Positions 8,189 through 16,603 of a DNA stretch of 64,000 bases are shown here, piece after piece; the first letter of the stretch is position 1; every line of letters starts with the position of its first letter. Made by a program: the position numbers and the translations under genes. This DNA comes from an uncultured bacterium (GTDB lineage Bacteria; Chloroflexota; Anaerolineae; J036; Brachytrichaceae), in assembly GCA_903873965.1 (NCBI GenBank), contig CAIQQO010000076.1:18270-82269 (forward strand), read 5' to 3'. The notes beneath the pieces are model-generated. The model made no database searches, was not told the origin of the DNA, and saw only the letters and a list, made by a program, of their open reading frames with translations.

Positions 8189-8923
8189 ATGAATAACTGG
8201 CTACAAACACATACGCATCCACTTGTCATTGGTCATCGTGGTGCCAGCGCGTACGCGCCGGAGAATACACTCGCTGCTTTCTGTCTGGCGCGTGAACAGG
8301 GCGCCGACGGCATTGAACTCGATGTAAAACGTTGCGCCTCGGGTGACGTCGTTGTCATGCACGATCCAACCTTGTTGCGCACCACCGGCGCCGCAGGTCT
8401 GGTGCATGAGTGGACACTGGCCGAACTGCGCGCACTCGATGCCGGGCAGGGCGAACATGTCCCCACACTCGATGATGTGTTCGACGCGATCGGCCCTAAT
8501 CTCCTGGTCAACGTCGAAGTTACCAACTACACTACGCCCGATGATGGGCTTGAACCGCTCGTGGTCGACATTATACGGCGGCATGCCATCGCTGACCGCA
8601 TCGTGTTTTCCTCGTTTCATCCGTTGGTGTTGCGCCGGCTGGCCGTACTTGCGCCCGATATACCGCGCGCTTTCCTGTACGATGATGAGGTCCGGTTCGA
8701 CATCCAGGCTGTATTCAACGATCCGCTCATGCCGCACGAGTTCCGCAACCCGCACTACAGCATGGTCACGCACGCACTGGTGAGAGAGCTACGCTCGCGC
8801 CACATCGGCGTCAATACCTGGACTGTGAACGCGCCTGCCGACATCAAACGCATGGCAGAATGTGGCGTTACGAGCATCATCGGTGATTCGCCAAAGACAA
8901 TACGCGAGGCGCTGGGACTATAG
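8189..8923 (+). CDS. Glycerophosphodiester phosphodiesterase
   Basis: A 244-residue enzyme of the GDPD/PI-PLC-like TIM-barrel family that hydrolyses glycerophosphodiesters to glycerol 3-phosphate and an alcohol. The signature is complete: VIGHRGASAYAPENTLAAF with the HR...E motif, ELDVKR with the metal-binding Glu and Asp, and VVMHDPTLLRTT with the second catalytic His. NTWTVNAP and GVTSIIGDSP close the barrel. No signal peptide is seen, so it should act in the cytoplasm on salvaged lipid head groups. Length is normal for the family. It stands alone, divergent from the MOSC gene and followed by a tRNA on the other strand. Confidence 0.93.
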   Translation: MNNWLQTHTHPLVIGHRGASAYAPENTLAAFCLAREQGADGIELDVKRCASGDVVVMHDPTLLRTTGAAGLVHEWTLAELRALDAGQGEHVPTLDDVFDAIGPNLLVNVEVTNYTTPDDGLEPLVVDIIRRHAIADRIVFSSFHPLVLRRLAVLAPDIPRAFLYDDEVRFDIQAVFNDPLMPHEFRNPHYSMVTHALVRELRSRHIGVNTWTVNAPADIKRMAECGVTSIIGDSPKTIREALGL

Positions 8924-8942
8924 GGGACAGGGGAAAGAGACG
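8922..8942. repeat. Short heptamer run after the GDPD stop
   Basis: AGGGGAC AGGGGAA AGAGACG reads as three 7-nt units directly at the stop codon. It belongs to the same repeat style as the runs at 1876 and 24916. Confidence 0.4.
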
Positions 8943-8952
8943 TGAAATCAGG

Positions 8953-9040
8953 CGGAGAGGACAGGATTTGAACCTGCGTCGGATTTTACCCGAACACGCT
9001 CTCCAGGCGTGCGCATTAGACCGGGCTATGCTACCTCTCC
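8953..9040 (-). tRNA. tRNA-Ser (anticodon GGA)
   Basis: On the minus strand GGAGAGG pairs with CCTCTCC as the acceptor stem, followed by a G discriminator typical of serine tRNAs. The anticodon stem CACGC/GCGTG closes the loop CTGGAGA with anticodon GGA at 9002-9004. A long variable arm (TCGG...CCGA) and the T arm GCAGG TTCAAAT CCTGT complete an 88-nt class II tRNA. CCA is not encoded; the next bases are CC then T. Confidence 0.95.
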
Positions 9041-9051
9041 GCGTAGCCCTG

Positions 9052-9080
9052 ATTATAGTGCAACATTAAAAACTGGTCGA
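9052..9080 (-). promoter_or_regulatory. Promoter of tRNA-Ser
   Basis: On the minus strand TCGACC is followed after 17 nt by a perfect TATAAT, ending 11 nt before the mature tRNA 5' end. Confidence 0.75.
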
Positions 9081-9179
9081 TACTCAACTCACCTGCGGCA
9101 CGCGCCGAAGAGATGGGCAATCTTATTACGAAACTAGGGCATACTTTGCGGGACATCAACTGGTGACGGAGGAATATAT

Positions 9180-9914
9180 TTGGATCGTCTAAAAAATAAG
9201 GTGGCCATCGTGACTGGCGGCGCACATGGTATCGGTGCGGCAACGGTGCGCAGGTTCCGCGAAGAAGGGGCGCAAGTGATCATCGCCGATCTGAACCGTT
9301 CAGCAGGTGAGGCGCTGAGTGCAGTCACTGGCGCAACCTATCTGCCGGTCGATGTTTCGGATCACGCCGCCGTGGGGCGGTTGGTTGATGACACTGTTCG
9401 CCAATATGGCGGCCTCGATATCATCGTGAGCAGCGCCGCGGTGTTTCATGCCGGGCCTATTGATGAAATGACGCCCGCAACGTGGAATGAAGTCATGGCC
9501 GTCAACCTGGGCGCCGCTTATCACTTGGCGCATTTCGCCACCCCGCATCTACGCCAACGTCCAGGAGCCTCGATCGTGCTGATCAGTTCGGTGCAGGGGA
9601 TGATTGGCTTCAAAACATTCGCCGCATATGCCGCATCCAAAGGCGGATTAATTGGCCTGATGCACCAGTTGGCCTCCGAACTGGCGCCCGGCGTGCGCGT
9701 GAATACCATCTGCCCGGGCACGATTCAGACTTATCCCGAAACACCACTTGATCCCGACACCGAAAGGTTGTGGGCAGACCGGCATCTGCTGCGGCGCGTC
9801 GGACTACCGATCGAAGTTGCCAATGCAGCGCTCTTCCTTGCCTCTGACGAAGCCTCGTTCATCACCGGGCACAACCTGGTCGTGGATGGCGGTATGACAG
9901 TGATGGGAGATTGA
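9180..9914 (+). CDS. Short-chain dehydrogenase/reductase
   Basis: A 244-residue classical SDR that oxidises or reduces a hydroxyl/keto group with NAD(P). It shows the Rossmann motif TGGAHGIG, an Asp after the second strand (IIADLNR) that favours NAD, SSAAVF in place of the usual NNAG, the catalytic Ser in LISSVQG, and the YAASK pair. The C-terminal VDGGMTV is typical. Translation starts at TTG 9180, with GGAGGA 6 nt upstream deciding this start. It is the first gene of a tight operon with an alcohol dehydrogenase (6 nt away) and a cupin protein, which suggests a sugar or polyol catabolic pathway. The substrate is unknown. Confidence 0.92.
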   Translation: MDRLKNKVAIVTGGAHGIGAATVRRFREEGAQVIIADLNRSAGEALSAVTGATYLPVDVSDHAAVGRLVDDTVRQYGGLDIIVSSAAVFHAGPIDEMTPATWNEVMAVNLGAAYHLAHFATPHLRQRPGASIVLISSVQGMIGFKTFAAYAASKGGLIGLMHQLASELAPGVRVNTICPGTIQTYPETPLDPDTERLWADRHLLRRVGLPIEVANAALFLASDEASFITGHNLVVDGGMTVMGD

Positions 9915-9920
9915 GAGTAA

Positions 9921-10970
9921 ATGACACAATCCACAGTAATGCAGGCCGCCTTCATGTGCGGCAAACTGGATGTACGCGTCGAAAACGTTTCCATCCCGCA
10001 GATCGAGCAACCCGACGATGTGCTGATTCAGGTGCATTACACCGGCATTTGCGGATCGGAATTGCATGCCATTGAAGGTTATGAGATTACCGCCGGGACA
10101 GCAGTTACGGAAAATGCGCACTCGCCCCTAGGGCATGAATACGCAGGCGTTATTGCCGAAGTCGGCCCTGGTGTCAAGCACCTTACCAAGGGTCAACGCG
10201 TGACGGCATGGCCGCGCGGACCATGCGGGCGCTGCGATATGTGCCGCAACAGCCTGCACGCGCTGTGCCGCAAGATTGCGCAACGCGGCGGATCATGGGC
10301 CGAGTACATCGTCACACCAGCGCCACTCGTCTATGCGCTGCCTGACGACATCAGCATGGCGATCGGCGCGATCACCGAGCCGCTCAGTTGCGCAGTGCGC
10401 ATCATGGATCGTGCGTGGATGCGCGCCGGGCAGACCGTGGCTGTCATTGGGGCAGGCCCCATCGGTCTGTTCTCAGCCATTATGGCGAAGCATGCAGGGG
10501 CAGGCCTAGTCATCGTCAGCGAGCCTCGTAAAAGCCGCCGCTTGATGGCGCAACGCATGGGCGCAGACATCGTCGTCGACCCACTCGTCGAAAACCTGCA
10601 TGACATTGTCATGCGCCATACGATGCAGCGGGGCGTGGACATCAGCATTGAGGCAGTTGGGCTTGAACCAGCCCTGTCGCAGGCAATTAATATCGTCGGC
10701 GTTGGCGGCACGGTCATCTGGGGCGGCGTTGCCCCCGCTGGTTTGCGCGTACCTATTTCGCCCAACGATATGTTCATGCGGGAGTACACCCTGCGTACCT
10801 CGTGGGGTGGATTGCTGGAGTATGACCGCACCCTACGCCTTGAACGTGTGATTGACTGGTCACCTACCGCGCAAGAAATCTTCCCGTTGAGCCAGGCCAT
10901 GCAAGCGGTCAATTTCTCGCGCACCCAGGCAGCAGGCAAAGTCCTGCTCAAGACGGCAGCGGCCGATTAA
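9921..10970 (+). CDS. Zinc-dependent alcohol dehydrogenase (sorbitol/threonine dehydrogenase-like)
   Basis: A 349-residue medium-chain dehydrogenase. The catalytic zinc ligands are Cys in GICGSELHAIEG and the His-Glu pair in GHEYAGVIAEVG. The structural zinc cysteines are in CGRCDMCRNSLHALC. The nucleotide-binding motif is VIGAGPIGLFSA, followed by an acidic residue (VSEPRKSR) that favours NAD. This pattern fits the sorbitol, L-threonine and galactitol dehydrogenase branch. It is sandwiched between the SDR and the cupin with 6- and 8-nt gaps, so the three are almost certainly one transcription unit. The two dehydrogenases probably act on successive steps of the same polyol or sugar acid. Confidence 0.92.
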   Translation: MTQSTVMQAAFMCGKLDVRVENVSIPQIEQPDDVLIQVHYTGICGSELHAIEGYEITAGTAVTENAHSPLGHEYAGVIAEVGPGVKHLTKGQRVTAWPRGPCGRCDMCRNSLHALCRKIAQRGGSWAEYIVTPAPLVYALPDDISMAIGAITEPLSCAVRIMDRAWMRAGQTVAVIGAGPIGLFSAIMAKHAGAGLVIVSEPRKSRRLMAQRMGADIVVDPLVENLHDIVMRHTMQRGVDISIEAVGLEPALSQAINIVGVGGTVIWGGVAPAGLRVPISPNDMFMREYTLRTSWGGLLEYDRTLRLERVIDWSPTAQEIFPLSQAMQAVNFSRTQAAGKVLLKTAAAD

Positions 10971-10978
10971 GGAATACC

Positions 10979-11650
10979 ATGCAAGTCTTTACGATTAACC
11001 AAATCACCACCCATGTTCTGTGCAACACGCCACAGTGCTTCGCCGAAGTGCGCACCCTCGCACCGGGAGAGGCTATAGCGCCGGCGGCGGCGGAAGTCAC
11101 GCTGTGCGTCATTGAGGGGAGCGTCGACCTCGGCGCCATCGGGATACTGGACGCGATGACGGGAGTGCAGATTCCTGCCGGTTATACATGGCATGGCGCT
11201 GCCGGTACATCAGGAGCGAAGGTGCTGCGCGTCGACAGCCCGCATCCCGATTTTGACGCAGCGCAGCGCCTGATCGTGCCTCTCACAGCGCCGCATCGCT
11301 TTGCCGTTGCCGGTGGACAGATGATGGTCTATGACGACTATGTGCGCGGCGGTGTACTCACTTTTGCGCCCGGTTTTATCGCCGACAAACATTTCCACGA
11401 CGGTGCTGATGAGATTTTCTGGTTCTTCCAAGGCCAGTGCCGTGTGACTGGCCCGTATGAAGAAGTCGTCCTCGACGCAGGCAACATCGTACTCACCCCG
11501 GCCAACGAATGGCACATTATTGCCAATGCCGGATCACAGCCCCTGCTGATGTTCCTGACGGTAACACCCAACGTGGTGCCCAGTCACACTTTCTTTGATG
11601 CCGATGGCAAACCGTATGCCCGCAGCATGCTGCCACTGACAAAGGCCTGA
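10979..11650 (+). CDS. Cupin domain protein
   Basis: A 223-residue bicupin-like protein. The second half has a clear cupin core: DKHFHDGADEIFWFFQGQCR with the metal-binding His, His and Glu, and later NEWHIIANAG with the last His. The first half is a weaker barrel without the metal ligands. Cupins of this type serve as isomerases, lyases or dioxygenases acting on sugars or small acids. Its place as third gene of the SDR/dehydrogenase operon suggests it processes the same substrate. The gene ends only 9 nt from the end of the converging Ro60 gene, leaving no room for a separate terminator. Confidence 0.85.
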   Translation: MQVFTINQITTHVLCNTPQCFAEVRTLAPGEAIAPAAAEVTLCVIEGSVDLGAIGILDAMTGVQIPAGYTWHGAAGTSGAKVLRVDSPHPDFDAAQRLIVPLTAPHRFAVAGGQMMVYDDYVRGGVLTFAPGFIADKHFHDGADEIFWFFQGQCRVTGPYEEVVLDAGNIVLTPANEWHIIANAGSQPLLMFLTVTPNVVPSHTFFDADGKPYARSMLPLTKA

Positions 11651-11659
11651 AATCGGACT

Positions 11660-13333
11660 TCAAATCCGTCCGGCTGAAAATTCGTTAATGATCGCCGGAG
11701 TCTGCGCATCAAACCCCACTACATCCAGCGTATTGGGGTCGGCGGGGTCAGCAACGCTGAACTCTGTGGCCGTCATACCGACGACAATGAGCTTGGCGTT
11801 GATACCTGTCTTTGCGCGGTACCGGCGCAACGCCTCCATCGGATGGATGCTGCCCGCCCATGTCTCGTTATCGGTATAGATCACAAACACATCGACCTGA
11901 AGATTGTTTTCGATCGCGTTGAGCATCGGCAGCGCGCAGTCGGTCCTGCCCATGGGGATAAGTTCAATCGCCTTCACAATCGCCATAAGTTCCATGTGTG
12001 ATGACACTGACACATCGACCATCTTGCTACGGCTCCAGTCATGCGATTGTGATGCAGCAGCATCTATGCCAAATCCCCGCACAACAAAGTGGGCTTCCTT
12101 TTGCATGGTAACCAGCGCCATCGCCGCAGAGGCCACACGAGCCGAGAGATGCGTACCGTTGATCATGGATGCACCCATTGAGCCTGACACATCCAGCGCA
12201 AGGTAGTATCTCAAGCCTGTTGGCGCGACATTCTTAAACGCCTTGATAAAGGCAACATCCAGTGCATCCTTAATTTGCGGCACCGGTGTCCATTTCAATT
12301 TGCCCTTCACACCCTTGCCAGCCTGATAGGTGGTTGCAGCCAATAGAAAGTGCATCGGGTGTACTTTCGCCTTCATGATGGCGGTTTCATCCGTCAGTTT
12401 GTCAACAATGGTCTTGATGATGTCGAATTTGCCCGGAGCAATCACTTCCTGCGCCGACAACTGACCCAGGTTGCGCGTCAACGCCATCAACGGCATGGAA
12501 GGAATCAACACCTCCCATATTTCGGGCGTCATCTTCGTTGAGGGAATGACCTCCCAAACCACCCTGTCGCCACTGGCGATTTGATTGAGTATCGTTTGTG
12601 TATCCGGCGCGGTGTCCATGATGTGCTTCGTGTAGATCAGGCCCATATCGCTGTCAGGAACATACGATTCGTTTGTCCCTCGCGCCTTGATCCAGGCAAA
12701 GATCTTCTTTTCAAGTTCGGTTTGCGGCGCGGGATGCACTACGCGCAAGACATCCCAGTGCGTCCACTCCCCACGATTCCAGTATTTCGCAACCTGATAG
12801 GCCACATTCAAATCACCGCCGGCAGTGCCGCGCGCATACCAACGGGTGATGGTGCGCGCGAGTAGCTTGCCAAACCCGCGCCGTCCCTTCAGAATGCCGA
12901 TCATGGTCAAAAGGTGCGTGCCTGTGCGAACGATTTCATTGAAGTGTTGCTCTGCCTGCTTCATCACAGCCAGATTACCGCACGACAATGCCATGGCCAG
13001 CAGCGCCAGAACAGGCTCCTGTTTATGGGCGCGCCCGTTGATCGACACGTCACGAACCATCTCAATGGCTTCAAGACCATGGTGCTCTAGGCATTCTGCC
13101 ACCATCTTAATCGCCTTGTCCGTCATTTCCCGTTCGCCAACATAGTAAGTCCCGCCCAAGGTACCCAGGATCAGAAAGCGCTCCAACTGCTTGAGTAGCG
13201 TGATCTGATAGGTATAGCCACCCGCATTGTTCAACACCTGACGACTATCGAGCGGCTCGCTTTGTGGAATTGGCGCTACGGTGTTATCTGATTCCGGATT
13301 GGTTTGCATGGCCTTGCGGTAAGCATTACCCAT
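11660..13333 (-). CDS. rsr: Ro60-family RNA-binding protein (TROVE plus vWA)
   Basis: A 557-residue homologue of the Ro autoantigen, close in length to the Deinococcus Rsr protein. Residues about 30-350 form the alpha-helical TROVE ring (for example YTYQITLLKQLERFLILG). The C-terminal third is a von Willebrand A domain with the MIDAS motif DVSGSMG near residue 380, then GRTDC and YTDNETW. Ro proteins bind misfolded noncoding RNAs in the central hole and Y RNAs on the outside, and in bacteria guide exoribonucleases such as PNPase. A strong GGAGGGG lies 4 nt before the ATG. No RNA ligase or PNPase gene is adjacent. The upstream 380 nt hold a terminator and stem-loops; see separate entries. Confidence 0.93.
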   Translation of the reverse strand: MGNAYRKAMQTNPESDNTVAPIPQSEPLDSRQVLNNAGGYTYQITLLKQLERFLILGTLGGTYYVGEREMTDKAIKMVAECLEHHGLEAIEMVRDVSINGRAHKQEPVLALLAMALSCGNLAVMKQAEQHFNEIVRTGTHLLTMIGILKGRRGFGKLLARTITRWYARGTAGGDLNVAYQVAKYWNRGEWTHWDVLRVVHPAPQTELEKKIFAWIKARGTNESYVPDSDMGLIYTKHIMDTAPDTQTILNQIASGDRVVWEVIPSTKMTPEIWEVLIPSMPLMALTRNLGQLSAQEVIAPGKFDIIKTIVDKLTDETAIMKAKVHPMHFLLAATTYQAGKGVKGKLKWTPVPQIKDALDVAFIKAFKNVAPTGLRYYLALDVSGSMGASMINGTHLSARVASAAMALVTMQKEAHFVVRGFGIDAAASQSHDWSRSKMVDVSVSSHMELMAIVKAIELIPMGRTDCALPMLNAIENNLQVDVFVIYTDNETWAGSIHPMEALRRYRAKTGINAKLIVVGMTATEFSVADPADPNTLDVVGFDAQTPAIINEFSAGRI

Positions 13334-13351
13334 TGATCCCCTCCAATAAAT

Positions 13352-13376
13352 AAAAAAACGCGCACTGATCGCGCGT
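13352..13376 (-). terminator. Rho-independent terminator just upstream of the Ro60 gene
   Basis: On the minus strand ACGCGC-GATCAGT-GCGCGT is followed by seven T residues. It ends only about 18 nt before the Ro60 ATG and abuts its ribosome site, so no separate promoter fits between them. A second perfect stem, AACGGAC/GTCCGTT (13401-13421), precedes it and overlaps the stop of the small ORF. The pair may end a short upstream transcript, or act as an attenuator for the Ro60 gene. Confidence 0.75.
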
Positions 13377-13419
13377 CCTTCATCCTCTGATGTGGCAATT
13401 AACGGACCCGCTGAGTCCG

Positions 13420-13614
13420 TTACTCCAATTTCATCGGGGCTAAAATTCTGCCAATAGTGTTTTTTGGAAGAAAACTACTGACAATCGTCCCCGACTTAAA
13501 TAGTGTACCACAATCAACCAAAACAGCAGTAGATTTAAAAAATCCGGAAGGCTGTCTGGCCTCAATAACTGCCCAACCAGCTTCGTCTTGCCTCATATCT
13601 CTCACTTCTGTCAT
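13420..13614 (-). CDS. Possible small protein upstream of Ro60 (uncertain)
   Basis: A 64-codon ORF, MTEVRDMRQDEAGWAVIEAR..., on the same strand as the Ro60 gene and ended by the terminator pair. Base composition is more AT-rich than the neighbours. I recognise no family. The residue pattern (VLVDCGTLFKSGTIVSSF) could be a small beta fold, but there is no convincing ribosome site, so it may be noncoding leader sequence. Confidence 0.35.
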   Translation of the reverse strand: MTEVRDMRQDEAGWAVIEARQPSGFFKSTAVLVDCGTLFKSGTIVSSFLPKNTIGRILAPMKLE

Positions 13615-13623
13615 CTTTTGTGA

Positions 13624-13660
13624 CGCCAGTCATCACACAATATGGCGGTAGTCACTGGCG
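13624..13660 (-). other. Stem-loop between divergent promoters near Ro60
   Basis: CGCCAGT and ACTGGCG form a 7-bp stem enclosing 23 nt. A -10-like TATTAT lies just upstream on the minus strand, so an RNA starting here would begin with this stem. AT-rich -10-like sequence also lies on the plus strand ahead of the nuclease-like gene. A Y-RNA-like transcript is conceivable, but I see no tRNA-like T-loop. The 13334-13713 gap holds only these elements. Confidence 0.35.
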
Positions 13661-13713
13661 CACATACGAGCACAGGCATAATATAGACTTGGAGAAAAGG
13701 TGAAACTCACACT

Positions 13714-14757
13714 ATGAATCACAAGCTATTTTCAATCGCGGCGCTCCTGGGCAGCGCCATTCTGACAATCACTCCCGCCTTGCCGGTCCAGGCAGAAGGT
13801 CGTCGCCCGTCAGATATCCTGGCGTACACACCTGAAGCCGGGCAAGTCACCAAGGTCATTGATGGACAAACCATTCAGGTTGCATTGTCCACGGGCTCAA
13901 CAGTCACAGTTCGCTATATCGGGCTGACTACCCCCACAGGTAACAGTTGTGGCGCATGGCAAGCCACAGCCGATAACGCCGCGCTCGTGTCTGGAAAAAC
14001 CGTGCGCATGGAAAAAGATACGCTTACGGCCTCGGCAGATGGCAGCGTGCTGTATCGCTATGTCTATCTATTGAATGCCACCATGATCAACGAAGAGCTG
14101 ATCAAAAAAGGTGACGCGATGGCAACGGTGGCTTCGCCCAACCTGAAGCATCAGGGCACGCTCAATGACCTTGAAGCACGTGCGCGCGCCAGCTATGTCG
14201 GCATCTGGGGCGGATGTGGTGCAAAATCTACCGTCGCGGAAACACCGGGAACCTGTGTCACCATTACGGCTGAGGCGCTTTATAACCGTGTGGACAAGGT
14301 GCCTGAAGTCGGTTTATTGCATGATGGCGACTGTGTCACCATCTACAAGGCCGAGAATCTTGATGGCCCGGCGTGGCAGGGAAATTATATATACCACCCC
14401 GCAGGAACTGTGGTTGGCATGGCACCCATGTACTTCCGCTGGAAGGACGGCATGGTGAGTATCCACGTCGACAGCAATGGCCTGGTTACCGCAGATGTCG
14501 TGCGTCACACCAAAACCAAGACCACTTCTTTTGGTCCGTTCACTTTCCGGCGCGAAGTGGGTGTTGCGGAATACCCGACGACGCAGTCTGTGCTGACTGA
14601 CCCTGGGCGGCAGGATATGCTGCAGATCCAGAACCCGCGCACATGGTTGATGCAGAGCCTGGGTAATGGCAAATACCAGGTACTGACCGATATCTTCGTA
14701 TACCAGTCAGGTGATTACCCAGTGATGTATTACGGAGAGTTTGGCGGTCTTCATTGA
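13714..14757 (+). CDS. Secreted protein with a degenerate staphylococcal-nuclease-like domain
   Basis: The N-terminus MNHKLFSIAALLGSAILTIT...VQA-EG is a clear cleavable signal peptide. Residues about 40-165 follow the SNase pattern: VTKVIDGQTIQV, VRYIGLTTPTG, GKTVRMEKD, LYRYVYLL and INEELIKKGDA. In active nucleases the segment reads IDTPE; here the catalytic Glu position is Thr, although both arginine positions seem to remain. Nuclease activity is therefore doubtful. The C-terminal half (about 180 residues) has several Cys, an SH3-like look at first (CVTIYKAENLDG) and no family I can name. It may be a cell-surface binding protein. A strong terminator follows. Confidence 0.75.
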   Translation: MNHKLFSIAALLGSAILTITPALPVQAEGRRPSDILAYTPEAGQVTKVIDGQTIQVALSTGSTVTVRYIGLTTPTGNSCGAWQATADNAALVSGKTVRMEKDTLTASADGSVLYRYVYLLNATMINEELIKKGDAMATVASPNLKHQGTLNDLEARARASYVGIWGGCGAKSTVAETPGTCVTITAEALYNRVDKVPEVGLLHDGDCVTIYKAENLDGPAWQGNYIYHPAGTVVGMAPMYFRWKDGMVSIHVDSNGLVTADVVRHTKTKTTSFGPFTFRREVGVAEYPTTQSVLTDPGRQDMLQIQNPRTWLMQSLGNGKYQVLTDIFVYQSGDYPVMYYGEFGGLH

Positions 14758-14786
14758 ACAACACTGACAGCGATTGATCAATCTAT

Positions 14787-14821
14787 AACCCGATGCTTCA
14801 AAAGAAACATCGGGTTTTTTA
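14787..14821 (+). terminator. Rho-independent terminator after the nuclease-like gene
   Basis: AACCCGATG and CATCGGGTT form a 9-bp stem around a 12-nt loop, followed by TTTTTT. Confidence 0.9.
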
Positions 14822-14901
14822 TTACTGCCCCTCTGCATCAGAGTTCTGATCTTTGTCTCATGATCCTTAATTCATATCCATCGGTTATCATACATACAGC
14901 A

Positions 14902-16542
14902 ATGAGAACACGACAAGACTGGGAGAGCGAAACGCTCAAACCATCACTAAAACGCGCGCCCGAACGGCGAACTTCGTTCGAGACGCCCTCCGGTATTCCG
15001 TTTGAGATCGTCTATGGCGATCAAGCCTCCGATGAATATCCCGGTGAATATCCATTTACGCGCGGTGTGCACCCTACCATGTACCGATCGCGCTTGTGGA
15101 CGATGCGGCAGTACGCGGGTTACGCCAGCGCGCAGGAATCCAACCAGCGCTATCGCTACTTGTTGCAACAGGGCCAGACCGGCATCTCGGTTGCCTTCGA
15201 CCTGCCCACGCAACTGGCCATGGATGCTGACGATCCACTTGCGGCCGGCGAAGTGGGCAAGGTAGGCGTGAGCATTTCAACGCTCGATGATGCGCGCGAG
15301 TTGTTTGATCAGATCCCACTCGACAAGATCAGCACCTCGATGACCATCAATGCGCCCGCTGCCATTCTGTTGGCGCTCTATATTGCGGTCGCCAAAGAGC
15401 AGGGCGTTACCGAAAGCAAACTGCGCGGCACCATCCAGAATGACATTCTGAAAGAGTATGCGGCGCGCGGGCTATATGTATACCCACCTCGCCAGTCGAT
15501 GCGACTTGTCACCGACATTTTTGCCTATTGCAAAGATCACGTTCCACACTGGAACACAATCAGCATCAGCGGATATCACATTCGCGAAGCGGGCAGCACT
15601 GCGGTGCAGGAAGTGGCATTCACGCTCGCCAACGCGATTGCTTACGCCGAGGCAGCGATGAGCGCCGGTCTGGACGTGGACGAGTTCGCCGGCCAACTAG
15701 CGTTCTTCTTCAACGCGCATAACGACTTCCTCGAAGAAATCGCCAAGTTCCGTGCAGCGCGCCGGCTGTGGGCTAAACTGATGCGCGACCGTTTTGGGGC
15801 GAAGGATATGCGCAGTTGCATGCTGCGATTCCATGCGCAGACAGGCGGCAGCACTCTCACGGCGCAACAGCCGATGAACAACGTCGCACGGGTAACTATT
15901 CAAGCACTTGCAGCCGTCCTCGGCGGCGCTCAAAGCCTGCATACCAACAGCATGGATGAAGCCTTGTGGCTGCCCACCGAAGAATCGGTGCGCACCGCCC
16001 TGCGCACGCAACAGATCATCGCGCATGAAAGCGGCGTTGCCAGCGCAGTGGACCCAATGGCTGGCTCGTATGTAGTGGAAAACCTGACCGACCAGATCGA
16101 ACAGCGCGCCACAGCATTAATCGACGAGATCGACCGAATGGGTGGCGCCGTGCGCAGTATCGAGAGCGGCTGGATGCAGTCGCAGATATCTGACGCATCG
16201 TATCGCTATCAGCGTGAGATCGAGTCGAAGGATCGCATCATCGTCGGCTTGAATGAGTTTAAGTCCGAGGGTAATGCATCCGAAGGCAACCGTCAGATCA
16301 CGCGCTTTAATGTGAATCACACGGTTGAGCAGCGTCAGTGCGAACGTCTTGCAGACTGGCGCGCCAAACGCGACGCTGAGACGGTCAGCGCGTTGCGCGA
16401 CAAACTAGAGACGGCAGCGCGCGGTTCAGAGAACGTCATGCCATGCCTCATCGCATGCGTCGAGGCGGGGATGACGGTAGGTGAGATTGGCAATGTATTC
16501 CGACATGTCTTTGGCGAGTATCATCCGCCAACGGTGATTTAG
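14902..16542 (+). CDS. Methylmalonyl-CoA mutase, large chain without B12-binding domain
   Basis: The catalytic TIM-barrel chain of a B12-dependent acyl-CoA mutase. Typical motifs are [59 protein letters not shown] and [13 protein letters not shown]. The YPFTRG...[11 protein letters not shown] region fits true methylmalonyl-CoA mutases more than isobutyryl-CoA mutases, though I cannot settle this. At about 547 residues it lacks the C-terminal B12 domain, so it needs a separate small subunit that is not in this window. The track start is 14860; the ATG at 14902 fits the usual N-terminus (MRTRQDWE...) better. It links propionyl-CoA or odd-chain and branched-chain catabolism to succinyl-CoA. Confidence 0.93.
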   Translation: MRTRQDWESETLKPSLKRAPERRTSFETPSGIPFEIVYGDQASDEYPGEYPFTRGVHPTMYRSRLWTMRQYAGYASAQESNQRYRYLLQQGQTGISVAFDLPTQLAMDADDPLAAGEVGKVGVSISTLDDARELFDQIPLDKISTSMTINAPAAILLALYIAVAKEQGVTESKLRGTIQNDILKEYAARGLYVYPPRQSMRLVTDIFAYCKDHVPHWNTISISGYHIREAGSTAVQEVAFTLANAIAYAEAAMSAGLDVDEFAGQLAFFFNAHNDFLEEIAKFRAARRLWAKLMRDRFGAKDMRSCMLRFHAQTGGSTLTAQQPMNNVARVTIQALAAVLGGAQSLHTNSMDEALWLPTEESVRTALRTQQIIAHESGVASAVDPMAGSYVVENLTDQIEQRATALIDEIDRMGGAVRSIESGWMQSQISDASYRYQREIESKDRIIVGLNEFKSEGNASEGNRQITRFNVNHTVEQRQCERLADWRAKRDAETVSALRDKLETAARGSENVMPCLIACVEAGMTVGEIGNVFRHVFGEYHPPTVI

Positions 16543-16603
16543 AAAATAGCTGTCGTCACATTCCCGGAGTGTGCCGACTCTTGATAAGGAGCCGTACTCT
16601 CAA

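Noticed and set aside
13624-13660. Stem-loop considered as a definite Y RNA
   Set aside because: No tRNA-like T-loop or clear 5'-3' closing stem could be identified by eye; kept only as a possibility.
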